Shown in pieces: positions 52,665-61,360 of a stretch of DNA of 64,000 nt; the first letter of the stretch is position 1; each line of letters starts with the position of its first letter. The notes under the pieces are model-generated. The model made no database searches, was not told the origin of the DNA, and worked only from the letters and a program-made list of their open reading frames with translations. The translations under genes were made by a program, and so were the position numbers. Source of the stretch: an uncultured Algibacter sp. (GTDB lineage: Bacteria; Bacteroidota; Bacteroidia; Flavobacteriales; Flavobacteriaceae); contig CANMZT010000001.1 in the NCBI GenBank assembly GCA_947502405.1, positions 248,001-312,000 of the forward strand, written 5' to 3'.

Positions 52665-54245
52665 TTGCAATTTCTACAAGACTTATTAAATAACAAAGAG
52701 CCAGATAATTGGTGGAAGGAGTATAAGGATTTTTGTAAGGATATTAGTAAAGTTGATAGAAGCCTATTTATTGAAGCATTACCGGCTTTATTAAAAAAGT
52801 TAGAAAATAATTACGCTCATAGAGATCTTAGAATAGCCTTAGAGAATGAATCAAAAAGTAACGCCTCTTTTGGTAAGGAAATTTATTCTAAGATTTTGGA
52901 AGCTCAGAATCCATATTTGTATGATTCTCTAACAGATATTATCTCTGGCTTATATAAATCGGACCAAAAGTTTGCAATTACTAAAATCAAAAGCTTAATT
53001 AGCAATGCTGAGATAAGTTTAAGCAGAATTGGCATACAATCTATAGCCAAGATAGATTTGTTAGATAAAGCAACACCAAAAACCTTTATCAGTTGGATTG
53101 AGAAACAATTTAATGATATTGCAAATACTGAAGCATTAGCCGAGTCTTGGCCATCAATTTTCTTTGCTGTTAGAATTAAAAGAAATGGATTAAAAAATGC
53201 TGATGCTATTATAGATAAACTGTCTAGCGTAAAAACCATTGGTATTCAATTAGAACTCATTTACTTTTTAGATCATAATCTAAATTTAGAAAAGGAAATG
53301 AAACTATTCGAAAAATATCTTCCGTTATTACTTCATATTGATCTAGAACATGCAGGTGCATATAATCACTTAACATATCGATTAGAAAATGTAGCTAAAA
53401 CCAATTTAGGTTTGGTAATTGATTTTATTACAGATTGGGTAGATTTAAGTCCTGAAAATGCAAGAAAAATAGAATACTTCAGCCATTTGCTGAATACACT
53501 TTGTGATGACTTTTATTCAGATTTCCAAAAGCTATACACAAATTGGTTAAATAAAGACAATCCTAATTTTCATATTGCCATTTTTGAAATGAATAGTGCC
53601 AGATATATGAGAGATTTGTCAGGATTGACCGTTTCAGAAGTTTTAATAAAGGACTATTCCGATTACGATATCGAATATATCACGTACAAAATACTTGCCT
53701 ATGTTTATGATAAAGACACCTCTTTATCTTTGATATATTCGATACTCGAACAAAAAGGAGATAATAAAGAGGTGGTAGTTTTCTTAGCTGATTTATTTAT
53801 TAACCACTTTATTTTTAATTATTATTCAACTATTGAGTTTTTAAATTTAAAAAAGAAGACTGCCAACAGGAAACTTAAAAAAATAATAAAAGATATTGTT
53901 GAAGAAGGAGAAGATAATTACAAGGCTTATTCAGATTTAGAAAACTTAAAAGAGTTTGCGCCTTCAGAGCAAAGAATGATATATTATAATAAAATTCAAA
54001 ATAGAAAATTTAATAAATCTTACAAAGAGAGTGAGTCAGAAAGCTCATCATTCCTAAGTATGGTTACAAATATCAATTACAGAACAGGAAAATCTACATT
54101 TTCAAAGTACAGCGGTAAATATACCGAAAAGATGACACCAGCACTTATTTCACATAGCGGCGAAATGCCAAGAGGCGAATTTATAGACCCCATAGGTCAA
54201 GCAACAGAACGGTTACTATGGCAAAATTTTAAAAGAAGGCAATGA
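52665..54245 (+). CDS. Large helical protein, first gene of three-gene accessory operon
   Basis: This 526-residue protein is mostly alpha-helical with long runs of paired helices (about 60-420), suggestive of HEAT- or TPR-like solenoids, then a Lys/Glu/Ser-rich hinge (about 400-470) and a C-terminal tail with Met, Arg and a conserved-looking SHSGEMPRGEF segment near 500. No known motif, signal peptide or membrane segment was recognised. The ORF has no ATG near its start; TTG 52665 is the best candidate, as the frame upstream is open from a stop at 52578. Its stop overlaps the next gene's start by ATGA (54242-54245). It is tied by operon structure to a nuclease-like protein and a DUF4238 protein. 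Confidence 0.75.
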   Translation: MQFLQDLLNNKEPDNWWKEYKDFCKDISKVDRSLFIEALPALLKKLENNYAHRDLRIALENESKSNASFGKEIYSKILEAQNPYLYDSLTDIISGLYKSDQKFAITKIKSLISNAEISLSRIGIQSIAKIDLLDKATPKTFISWIEKQFNDIANTEALAESWPSIFFAVRIKRNGLKNADAIIDKLSSVKTIGIQLELIYFLDHNLNLEKEMKLFEKYLPLLLHIDLEHAGAYNHLTYRLENVAKTNLGLVIDFITDWVDLSPENARKIEYFSHLLNTLCDDFYSDFQKLYTNWLNKDNPNFHIAIFEMNSARYMRDLSGLTVSEVLIKDYSDYDIEYITYKILAYVYDKDTSLSLIYSILEQKGDNKEVVVFLADLFINHFIFNYYSTIEFLNLKKKTANRKLKKIIKDIVEEGEDNYKAYSDLENLKEFAPSEQRMIYYNKIQNRKFNKSYKESESESSSFLSMVTNINYRTGKSTFSKYSGKYTEKMTPALISHSGEMPRGEFIDPIGQATERLLWQNFKRRQ

Positions 54246-55924
54246 GATTTTTACTGAGTGAATATATTAATCTTTTAAAAGAGGATAAAGAACTTGATAC
54301 ATTGCTGACTGATTTGCTAGTTGGAATGAAATTTACAACTATCTCAAAGCCAATGAAAGGTCGTCAGTTTGGTGTAGATATTTCAGCTATTGGTATAGAT
54401 CCAGAAGATGGAATTAAAAAGGTGTTTTTATTCGCAGTAAAACAAGGTAATCTAACAAGAACCACTTGGGATGGCGATGTCAACGCCATACGCTCAACTC
54501 TTAATCAAATTAAAGACACGTTTATTCCAACATCACTTACAAATCGTTTAAAAAAACATCCTAAAAAAATAATAGTTTGTACTAATGGTGTTATAAATCA
54601 AAATGTTTTAGTTGATTGGACACAATATATCGACCAGAATACTTCAGATGCTGTTGAATACGATTTTTGGGGAACAGGCGAAATAACTGCAATGCTTGAC
54701 GACTATCTTGTTAGCGAAAAACTATTTCCACAGGAATATCAATCATTATTAAGAAAGTCTTTAGCATTTTTAGATTTACCAGATTATGATTTATCACATT
54801 TCTATACGCTGATTCAAAAAGTTTTAGATAAACAGCCCAAGCAAAAAAGACAAATCCTAAAAAAGTTAAGACTGGTACGATTATGCTTGAACATTATATA
54901 CAAATGGTCTCAAGACAATAACAATTTAAAACCTTCAATTTATGCAAGTGAACGATGCTTGTTACTCAGCTGGCATTTTATCCAAGAAGGTAATCATTTA
55001 GATAAAAACTTTGTGAGACAGGAATTTTACAAAATCCACTCTTTAAAAAGAAACATAGGTGTCTTTTACTTTAATAAAGTTGCTGAACATTATAAAACAG
55101 AACACAGTATATACAAATACAGCAGAAATAGCCTAGAGTACAGTCTTAATGTTTGGGAAGAAATAGGAATTATAGCAACAATAGGGTTAACAGAAATACA
55201 AGAGTTTAGAATCCATTATCGTGAAGGTAATGAAGAACATGCTCAAACATATTACCAAAGCGCTCTTTCAATTAGCAACGGATTATGTTTGTTTATAAAA
55301 AATAATCCACCTTCAAAATATCCAGAATATGATGTGCATAGTATAGAAATAGCTTTAGCACTTAACTTAATGAATTTTACAAGAAACTTCAACCCAGCAA
55401 AAAAATGGATTTCTGAAATGACTTTAGGTTTCAATAACAGATACAAAGTAAATAAGTTTTTTCCATTGTTTAGAAAAAGTTATGATAAGCTGGTGGATAT
55501 TCATAATGGCGATGAAGAATGTGAAGTTCATTCTTCAATGATAGTTCTTCTATTGGCAGAATATGCTCTAGTTTTCAAGGATGAAGACTTATATCAGTTT
55601 GTACGCAAAATTCCTACTGAGCTTTTTACAGATTTGAACTTACAAATTTGGTTTCCACTTGAAGAAATGGAAAATAAAATATGTATTCAGGATTATAGTC
55701 GTGGCGAAGGAACACTAAAACATTCTGTAACACTATACGAGAATGTAGAAGAGTACAAAAAAGAAATGGTATCAGAAATGGAACTCTTCGGGCCAGAAAA
55801 GGATTTTAAAATTTTTAAGCACAGTTTCGATATTGTAGCACACGTTGCAAGCAGGCATTATAAAAGCCAACCTTTTCCTTTAACTTGGCGTGTTTTTATG
55901 AAGCAAGAAGTCTCAACAAAATAA
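54242..55924 (+). CDS. PD-(D/E)XK-like nuclease with helical C-terminal region, second gene of operon
   Basis: This 560-residue protein starts with a domain (1-175) that fits a restriction-endonuclease-like (PD-(D/E)XK, Mrr-like) fold: an N-terminal helix, GRQFGVDI with D46, FLFAVKQGN with K67, then KKIIVCTNG as the following strand and VEYDFWGTGEITAML. The position two before K67 is Ala rather than the usual E/Q, so the catalytic set is not perfect. The rest (180-560) is helical, without motifs I recognise. The same operon encodes a large helical protein and a DUF4238 protein, so a defence role is plausible but unproven. Its start overlaps the first gene by ATGA. Confidence 0.75.
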   Translation: MRFLLSEYINLLKEDKELDTLLTDLLVGMKFTTISKPMKGRQFGVDISAIGIDPEDGIKKVFLFAVKQGNLTRTTWDGDVNAIRSTLNQIKDTFIPTSLTNRLKKHPKKIIVCTNGVINQNVLVDWTQYIDQNTSDAVEYDFWGTGEITAMLDDYLVSEKLFPQEYQSLLRKSLAFLDLPDYDLSHFYTLIQKVLDKQPKQKRQILKKLRLVRLCLNIIYKWSQDNNNLKPSIYASERCLLLSWHFIQEGNHLDKNFVRQEFYKIHSLKRNIGVFYFNKVAEHYKTEHSIYKYSRNSLEYSLNVWEEIGIIATIGLTEIQEFRIHYREGNEEHAQTYYQSALSISNGLCLFIKNNPPSKYPEYDVHSIEIALALNLMNFTRNFNPAKKWISEMTLGFNNRYKVNKFFPLFRKSYDKLVDIHNGDEECEVHSSMIVLLLAEYALVFKDEDLYQFVRKIPTELFTDLNLQIWFPLEEMENKICIQDYSRGEGTLKHSVTLYENVEEYKKEMVSEMELFGPEKDFKIFKHSFDIVAHVASRHYKSQPFPLTWRVFMKQEVSTK

Positions 55925-55931
55925 TAGAATA

Positions 55932-57035
55932 ATGTCAAATCCAATAAAACAACATTATATACCACGTTCATATTTAAAGAACTTTGCAGTTGAAGGAAGA
56001 AAAAGAAATCACTTTGTGGATGTTTACAAAATGGATAATGATATGCTATTAGAGCAAATTAGCACTAAAGATATTTGTTTTGAAAAGAATATTTATACAA
56101 TACCAGCTGAATCAGATGAAATAAAATATGCCTTAGAAAAACACTATGCTGAGAATGTTGATAGTGAGTTTCCAAAAGTATATAAGTTACTTATTGACGA
56201 AAAACTGCTGACGGTTACGCAAGAGCAAAAAATCCAAATACTTTATGTATGTCTATCATTATATTTCCGCACACCACGGATTTTAAATCATCAAAAAAGT
56301 TTTAATAACCAAATATTTGATACTGCTTCACATACAGTAAATAAAGAAGGTATTATTAAAATGAATTTGTATGGAGAAAAAATGGAATTTCATATAGATG
56401 ATATTGAAGTAGTTAAAAAAGAATACAATGAACGTGCAAGAACAGCTTTTTTAGTAAATCATTTAGAACAATGGGGGAATTTTGTAAAGTTCAAATACGA
56501 TTGTACAATAAATGTGATTAAAATTAATGACACCGATGCACCAATAATTACGTCTGATAATCCCGTTTCAATTAGACATTTTGAAACAAATAAATTTCAA
56601 GGTTTATATGACCCTAAAGCAGTTATTACATTACCCTTGGATCGTTCACATTATTTAGAGATACATCCTAATGACTATGCAGATGGTCAAACAAGAATTA
56701 ATAGACTTACTCAAGACAGAGACTATGTGTTTACTACAAATGGAGTAACACAACAAAATGCTGAAAACTTATTAGTAGCATACAAAGGAGATATTGATAA
56801 ACATTTTGATATTCAAAACCATTATGAAAATCCAGAAAATGGAGAGGAATTTTTAAAAAAAGCTAAATACAGAGCAGAACAAGCTCTTGTTTTATTTGAT
56901 ATCCTAAAGAAAAAAGGGTTTGTTTCAAAAGAGTTTATAGGTAAACTTAAGGAACTTTTAGAGCATCCATTTTGTAAAGATGATATACAAATGTTGAAAT
57001 ATAAAAAAGTACTTTCTAAAATGGGAAAATGGTAA
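55932..57035 (+). CDS. DUF4238 domain protein, third gene of accessory operon
   Basis: This 367-residue protein opens with the DUF4238 signature KQHYIPRSYLKNFA (6-19) and contains the family's later motifs: TPRILNHQKSF, an ITSDNPVSI near residues 203-211 and TLPLDRSHYLEIHP. DUF4238 is an uncharacterised family that recurs in accessory and defence-associated regions of bacterial genomes, with no known biochemical activity. The domain covers most of the protein. It starts seven bases after the nuclease-like gene stop, so the three form one operon. The next gene, of the metal set, begins 72 bases downstream. Confidence 0.85.
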   Translation: MSNPIKQHYIPRSYLKNFAVEGRKRNHFVDVYKMDNDMLLEQISTKDICFEKNIYTIPAESDEIKYALEKHYAENVDSEFPKVYKLLIDEKLLTVTQEQKIQILYVCLSLYFRTPRILNHQKSFNNQIFDTASHTVNKEGIIKMNLYGEKMEFHIDDIEVVKKEYNERARTAFLVNHLEQWGNFVKFKYDCTINVIKINDTDAPIITSDNPVSIRHFETNKFQGLYDPKAVITLPLDRSHYLEIHPNDYADGQTRINRLTQDRDYVFTTNGVTQQNAENLLVAYKGDIDKHFDIQNHYENPENGEEFLKKAKYRAEQALVLFDILKKKGFVSKEFIGKLKELLEHPFCKDDIQMLKYKKVLSKMGKW

Positions 57036-57090
57036 TAACGCGTAAACTCTAAACTTCTGTTAAACAAAACATGGTGTTGTTAAAATTTCG

Positions 57091-57098
57091 TAACTTTG
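57091..57098 (+). promoter_or_regulatory. -7 promoter element TAACTTTG before the HYC_CC_PP gene
   Basis: TAACTTTGCAAT directly precedes ATG 57107, with eight bases between the box and the start, so the transcript would be nearly leaderless. The same sequence with one change (TAATTTTGCAAT) precedes the paralogue at 7574. No clear -33 box is seen. Confidence 0.45.
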
Positions 57099-57106
57099 CA
57101 ATTAGT

Positions 57107-57520
57107 ATGAAACAAGTTTTCCATCAAATAATGTCTTTGACAATGGCTTTTGTAGTGTTATTCTCTACAATGTCATTTACGCTTAGTATGCATTATTGTG
57201 GAGATACTTTGGTAGAAACTGCTATGTTCCATAAAGCGGAAGGATGTGGAATGGAAATGGATAATCCTTCAACTGAAGGTTGTTCTATTACAAAAAAGAA
57301 TTGTTGTAATGATGAACAATTGGTAGTTGATGGGCAAGACGAACTACAACTGCAAGTTGACAAAATTTCTTTAGAGCAACAGGTATTCATCGCTTCATTT
57401 GTTTACACTTATATTAACCTTTTTGAAGGTTTAGATAATAATGTATCTTCTTTTGAAGAATACGAACCACCACTCGTCATAAGGCAAATCTTCAAGATTG
57501 ACGAGACCTATTTAATTTGA
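57107..57520 (+). CDS. HYC_CC_PP-type small secreted protein (metal locus)
   Basis: This 137-residue protein starts at ATG 57107; an in-frame ATG at 57071 lies before the promoter box and is unlikely. It has a signal segment (about residues 8-24), MHYCGD, the ECGM-like GCGME, the Cys pair NCCNDE and a C-terminal EYEPP segment. It is a paralogue of the protein at 7173-7574, with the same order of motifs. Both lie directly in front of metal transport genes. A metal-sensing or chaperone role in the periplasm is likely by context only. It precedes the CusA-type pump by 111 bases. Confidence 0.75.
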   Translation: MKQVFHQIMSLTMAFVVLFSTMSFTLSMHYCGDTLVETAMFHKAEGCGMEMDNPSTEGCSITKKNCCNDEQLVVDGQDELQLQVDKISLEQQVFIASFVYTYINLFEGLDNNVSSFEEYEPPLVIRQIFKIDETYLI

Positions 57521-57541
57521 TTTTTAAACAATAGACTGTTT

Positions 57542-57572
57542 TATCCTATGACTTTATTATGTCATAAGGATA
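57542..57572 (+). promoter_or_regulatory. Imperfect hairpin before the CusA-type gene
   Basis: TATCCTATGAC pairs with GTCATAAGGATA, with one bulged A, across an AT loop. It lies 21 bases after the HYC_CC_PP stop and 60 bases before the pump start, without a T run. It may be an attenuation or processing structure. Confidence 0.4.
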
Positions 57573-57631
57573 ATTTGTTGTATTCGGTGTTTTCCTAACG
57601 CCAATGTCTAACTGTTTAATAATCAAAGCTA

Positions 57632-60600
57632 ATGCTAAATAAAAGCATCAAATTTTTAATAGAAAATAAACTCGTAGCAGTTCTGCTACTCGTCCTTTTT
57701 GTTGGATGGGGAACTGTAAACGCACCTTTTAATTGGGATACAGGATTTTTACCTAGTAATCCTGTTGCAGTAGATGCCATTCCAGATATTGGCGAAAATC
57801 AACAAATAGTATTTACAAAATGGGATGGTCGTTCGCCACAAGATATAGAAGACCAAATCACATATCCATTAACCACATCCTTACTTGGTATTCCTGGAGT
57901 AAAAACCATTCGTAGTTCTTCTATGTTTGGATTTTCAAGTATCTATATCATTTTTGAAGAAGATATTGAATTCTATTGGAGTCGTAGTCGAATCCTCGAA
58001 AAACTCAATTCATTGCCAAGTGGATTATTACCAGAAGGTGTTAATCCTGCATTGGGACCTGATGCCACAGGTTTAGGACAAATATTTTGGTACACTCTTG
58101 AAGGTCGGGATGAAAACGGAAATGTTACTGGTGGTTGGGATTTACACGAACTGCGTAGCATTCAAGATTACTATGTAAAATATGCTTTATCTACTGCAAG
58201 CGGTGTTTCTGAAGTAGCTTCCATTGGTGGTTATGTTCAGGAGTATCAAGTTGATGTCAATCCAGAGTTGATGCGTCAATATAACATTGGTTTAAACCAG
58301 ATCGTAAAAGCAGTTAAAAGTAGTAATCAAGATATTGGTGCGCAGACTTTAGAAATCAATCAAGCTGAATATTTAGTGCGTGGTTTGGGTTATGTGAAAT
58401 CTGTTGAAGATATTGAAAATGCTGTAGTTACTTCAGAGGATTTTACTTCAATTAAGATTAAAGACATTGCTAAAGTATCATTAGGTCCAGCAACACGAAG
58501 AGGTTTATTGGATAAAGAAGGTGCAGAAGTTGTTGGTGGTGTTGTAGTGGCGCGTTATGGTGCTAATCCAATGGAAGTCATTAACAATGTAAAAGCTCAA
58601 ATTGAGGAACTGAAAGGTGGATTACCAACAAAAGTATTGGCTGATGGACGAACATCACAATTAACAGTCGTTCCTTTCTATGATCGTACCGAACTTATTC
58701 AAGAAACATTAGATACACTTAATGAAGCATTAACACTAGAAATATTAATTACCATTTTGGTTATTATTGTTATGGTTTTCAATTTAAGAGCTTCTATTTT
58801 AATTTCTGGATTGTTGCCTGTTGCAGTATTAATGGTATTTGTTACCATGAAACTGTTTAACGTGGATGCCAATATTGTAGCACTTTCTGGTATTGCTATT
58901 GCTATTGGAACTATGGTAGATGTAGGCGTCATTCTAGCAGAGAATATGATTCGCCATCTCGATGATGAAAAATTACGGTTACGAGAAGATGGTACAGCGT
59001 TAACTACAAATGAAGTAGTTTATAATGCGACTGCCGAAGTTTCAGGAGCAATCTTAACAGCGGTATTAACTACAATTATCAGCTTTGTGCCTGTATTTAC
59101 AATGATTGGTGCAGAAGGAAAATTGTTTAGACCTTTAGCATTTACCAAAACGATGGCATTATCAGCATCTTTGGTTATTGCTTTGTTTCTAATTCCACCA
59201 TTCGCAGCTTATTTATTCAGAAAAACATCACTTAAAAGTTCATTTAAGCATATCATAAATGGTGCTTTAATAATTGCTGGAATCGCAATTATGGTTACTG
59301 GATATTGGTTAGGGATTATTTTAATTGCTTTTGGTATTACAGGTTTACTTGGGGTTTTGGGTAAACTAAATAAGAAAAATAGCAATCTTGTAAATATTAT
59401 TATTTCATGTACTGCCATTATATTTTTACTTGCGGAATATTGGCGACCATTAGGCTTTGACAGAAGTATTCTAATAAACTTAATTTTTGTGGCTATTATT
59501 TGCTTCGGAATTTTAGGAATATTTTCAATTTTTAGAAGGTATTATGGACAAATTTTAAATTGGGCTTTAGCAAACAAGTTATTGTTTTTAATTATTCCAG
59601 CAACTGTACTTGTTTCTGGAGGATGGATAATGAATAATACAGGAAAAGAATTTATGCCATCTTTAAACGAAGGCTCTTTTCTATTAATGCCAACTTCATT
59701 ACCACATTCAGGTGTTGAGGAAAATAAACGTGTGCTTCAGCAATTAGATATGGCAGTAGCCACCATTCCAGAAATTGAAACCGTAGTAGGAAAATCTGGT
59801 AGAACAGAATCTGCATTAGATCCTGCGCCTTTATCTATGTACGAAAACATGATTCAGTATAAATCTGAATATATGCGTAATTCAAAAGGGAAAATACAAC
59901 GTTACAAGGTAAACGACGATGGTGCTTTTGAGTTGAAAGAAGGGACATTTATCGCCAACCCTAATAATTCGGAAAATGTTGTTTTTACAAACGTTGAACA
60001 TACTCAACTTATCGAAGATGATGATGGCGAATTCTATCGTAATTGGCGACCAGAAATTAATAGTCCTGATGATATTTGGAATGAAATCGTTAGAGTTACC
60101 AAATTACCTGGCGTTACTTCTGCACCAAAATTACAACCGATAGAAACCAGATTGGTAATGCTTCAAACAGGAATGCGTGCACCTATGGGGATAAAGGTAA
60201 AAGGACAAGATTTAAAACAAATTGAAGCGTTTGGGTTACAATTAGAAAGTCTTTTAAAACAAGCTGAAGGTGTAAAAGAGCAAGCTGTTTTTGCAGATAG
60301 AATTGTAGGGAAACCTTATTTGCTTATTGATATTGATAGAGAAAAAATAGCACGTTATGGTGTGTCTATAGAAGATGTACAAAGTGTGCTAAAAGTAGCA
60401 ATTGGTGGTATGGCTATAACGCAAACGGTTGAAGGAAGAGAACGCTATGCTGTTAGAGTACGATATCCTAGAGAACTGCGTGGTAATCCAGAAGATATAA
60501 AAGGAATTTATATTCCTGTTGAAAAAGGCAGCCCTGTTCCTTTAAGTGAGTTGGCGACTATTCGATATGAGCAAGGTCCGCAAGTCATTAAAAGTGAAGA

Positions 60601-61360
60601 TACCTTTTTAGTTGGCTATGTGTTGTTTGATAAATTAGATGGGTTTGCAGAAGTTGATGTTGTTGAAAATGCGCAAGCTTTGTTTCAGCAGAAAATAGAT
60701 TCAGGAGAATTAATTGTTCCAAAGGGTATCAGCTATAAATTTACAGGAACTTATGAAAATCAGTTACGAGCAGAAAAGACCCTTTCAGTTGTCGTTCCAT
60801 TAGCGCTTGCCATTATTTTCTTGATTTTGTATTTCCAGTTTAAATCTGTTACTACATCACTAATGGTGTTTACAGGAATAACAGTTGCATTTGCAGGTGG
60901 TTTTATTATGCTATGGCTGTACGGTCAAGATTGGTTTTTCAATTTCAGTTTGTTTGGAGAGAATATGCGAGACCTTTTCAATATGAAAACCATCAATTTA
61001 AGTGTAGCGGTTTGGGTAGGTTTCATAGCATTATTTGGTATTGCTACAGATGATGGAGTTGTTATGGCAACATACCTCACACAAACTTTTGAGCGTGAAA
61101 AACCTGCCGATAAAAAGAGCATTAGAACTTCCGCTTTACAAGCAGCAGAAAAACGTATTCGTCCGTGTTTAATGACTACTGTAACTACCATTTTGGCGCT
61201 GTTACCAGTACTGACATCCACAGGAAAAGGAAGTGATATTATGATACCTATGGCAATTCCAATATTTGGCGGAATGGTTATAGACATTACCTCTTACTTT
61301 ATTGTACCAGTTTTATACAGCTGGAGAGAAGAGTTTAAATTGAAAAGAGCAAACAAATGA
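57632..61360 (+). CDS. cusA: CusA-type heavy-metal efflux RND pump
   Basis: This 1242-residue inner-membrane RND protein is a proton-driven Cu(I)/Ag(I) exporter by family. It has the CusA hallmark SGIAIAIGTMVDVGVILAEN and the three substrate methionines: M686 (LLMPTSLP), M736 (LSMYENM) and M843 (VMLQTGMRAP), in the same order as Met573, Met623 and Met672 of E. coli. It is about 200 residues longer: an extra hydrophobic block (around residues 530-640, four helices) after FLIPPFAAYLF, and a hydrophilic insert of about 58 residues between M736 and M843. It overlaps the TolC-like gene by ATGA. No CusB adaptor gene is seen before the window end. Confidence 0.92.
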   Translation: MLNKSIKFLIENKLVAVLLLVLFVGWGTVNAPFNWDTGFLPSNPVAVDAIPDIGENQQIVFTKWDGRSPQDIEDQITYPLTTSLLGIPGVKTIRSSSMFGFSSIYIIFEEDIEFYWSRSRILEKLNSLPSGLLPEGVNPALGPDATGLGQIFWYTLEGRDENGNVTGGWDLHELRSIQDYYVKYALSTASGVSEVASIGGYVQEYQVDVNPELMRQYNIGLNQIVKAVKSSNQDIGAQTLEINQAEYLVRGLGYVKSVEDIENAVVTSEDFTSIKIKDIAKVSLGPATRRGLLDKEGAEVVGGVVVARYGANPMEVINNVKAQIEELKGGLPTKVLADGRTSQLTVVPFYDRTELIQETLDTLNEALTLEILITILVIIVMVFNLRASILISGLLPVAVLMVFVTMKLFNVDANIVALSGIAIAIGTMVDVGVILAENMIRHLDDEKLRLREDGTALTTNEVVYNATAEVSGAILTAVLTTIISFVPVFTMIGAEGKLFRPLAFTKTMALSASLVIALFLIPPFAAYLFRKTSLKSSFKHIINGALIIAGIAIMVTGYWLGIILIAFGITGLLGVLGKLNKKNSNLVNIIISCTAIIFLLAEYWRPLGFDRSILINLIFVAIICFGILGIFSIFRRYYGQILNWALANKLLFLIIPATVLVSGGWIMNNTGKEFMPSLNEGSFLLMPTSLPHSGVEENKRVLQQLDMAVATIPEIETVVGKSGRTESALDPAPLSMYENMIQYKSEYMRNSKGKIQRYKVNDDGAFELKEGTFIANPNNSENVVFTNVEHTQLIEDDDGEFYRNWRPEINSPDDIWNEIVRVTKLPGVTSAPKLQPIETRLVMLQTGMRAPMGIKVKGQDLKQIEAFGLQLESLLKQAEGVKEQAVFADRIVGKPYLLIDIDREKIARYGVSIEDVQSVLKVAIGGMAITQTVEGRERYAVRVRYPRELRGNPEDIKGIYIPVEKGSPVPLSELATIRYEQGPQVIKSEDTFLVGYVLFDKLDGFAEVDVVENAQALFQQKIDSGELIVPKGISYKFTGTYENQLRAEKTLSVVVPLALAIIFLILYFQFKSVTTSLMVFTGITVAFAGGFIMLWLYGQDWFFNFSLFGENMRDLFNMKTINLSVAVWVGFIALFGIATDDGVVMATYLTQTFEREKPADKKSIRTSALQAAEKRIRPCLMTTVTTILALLPVLTSTGKGSDIMIPMAIPIFGGMVIDITSYFIVPVLYSWREEFKLKRANK

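Noticed and set aside
57071-57106. Upstream ATG for the HYC_CC_PP gene, adding MVLLKFRNFAIS
   Set aside because: It lies before the TAACTTTG promoter element and lacks a match in the paralogue at 7574, so the start at 57107 fits better.
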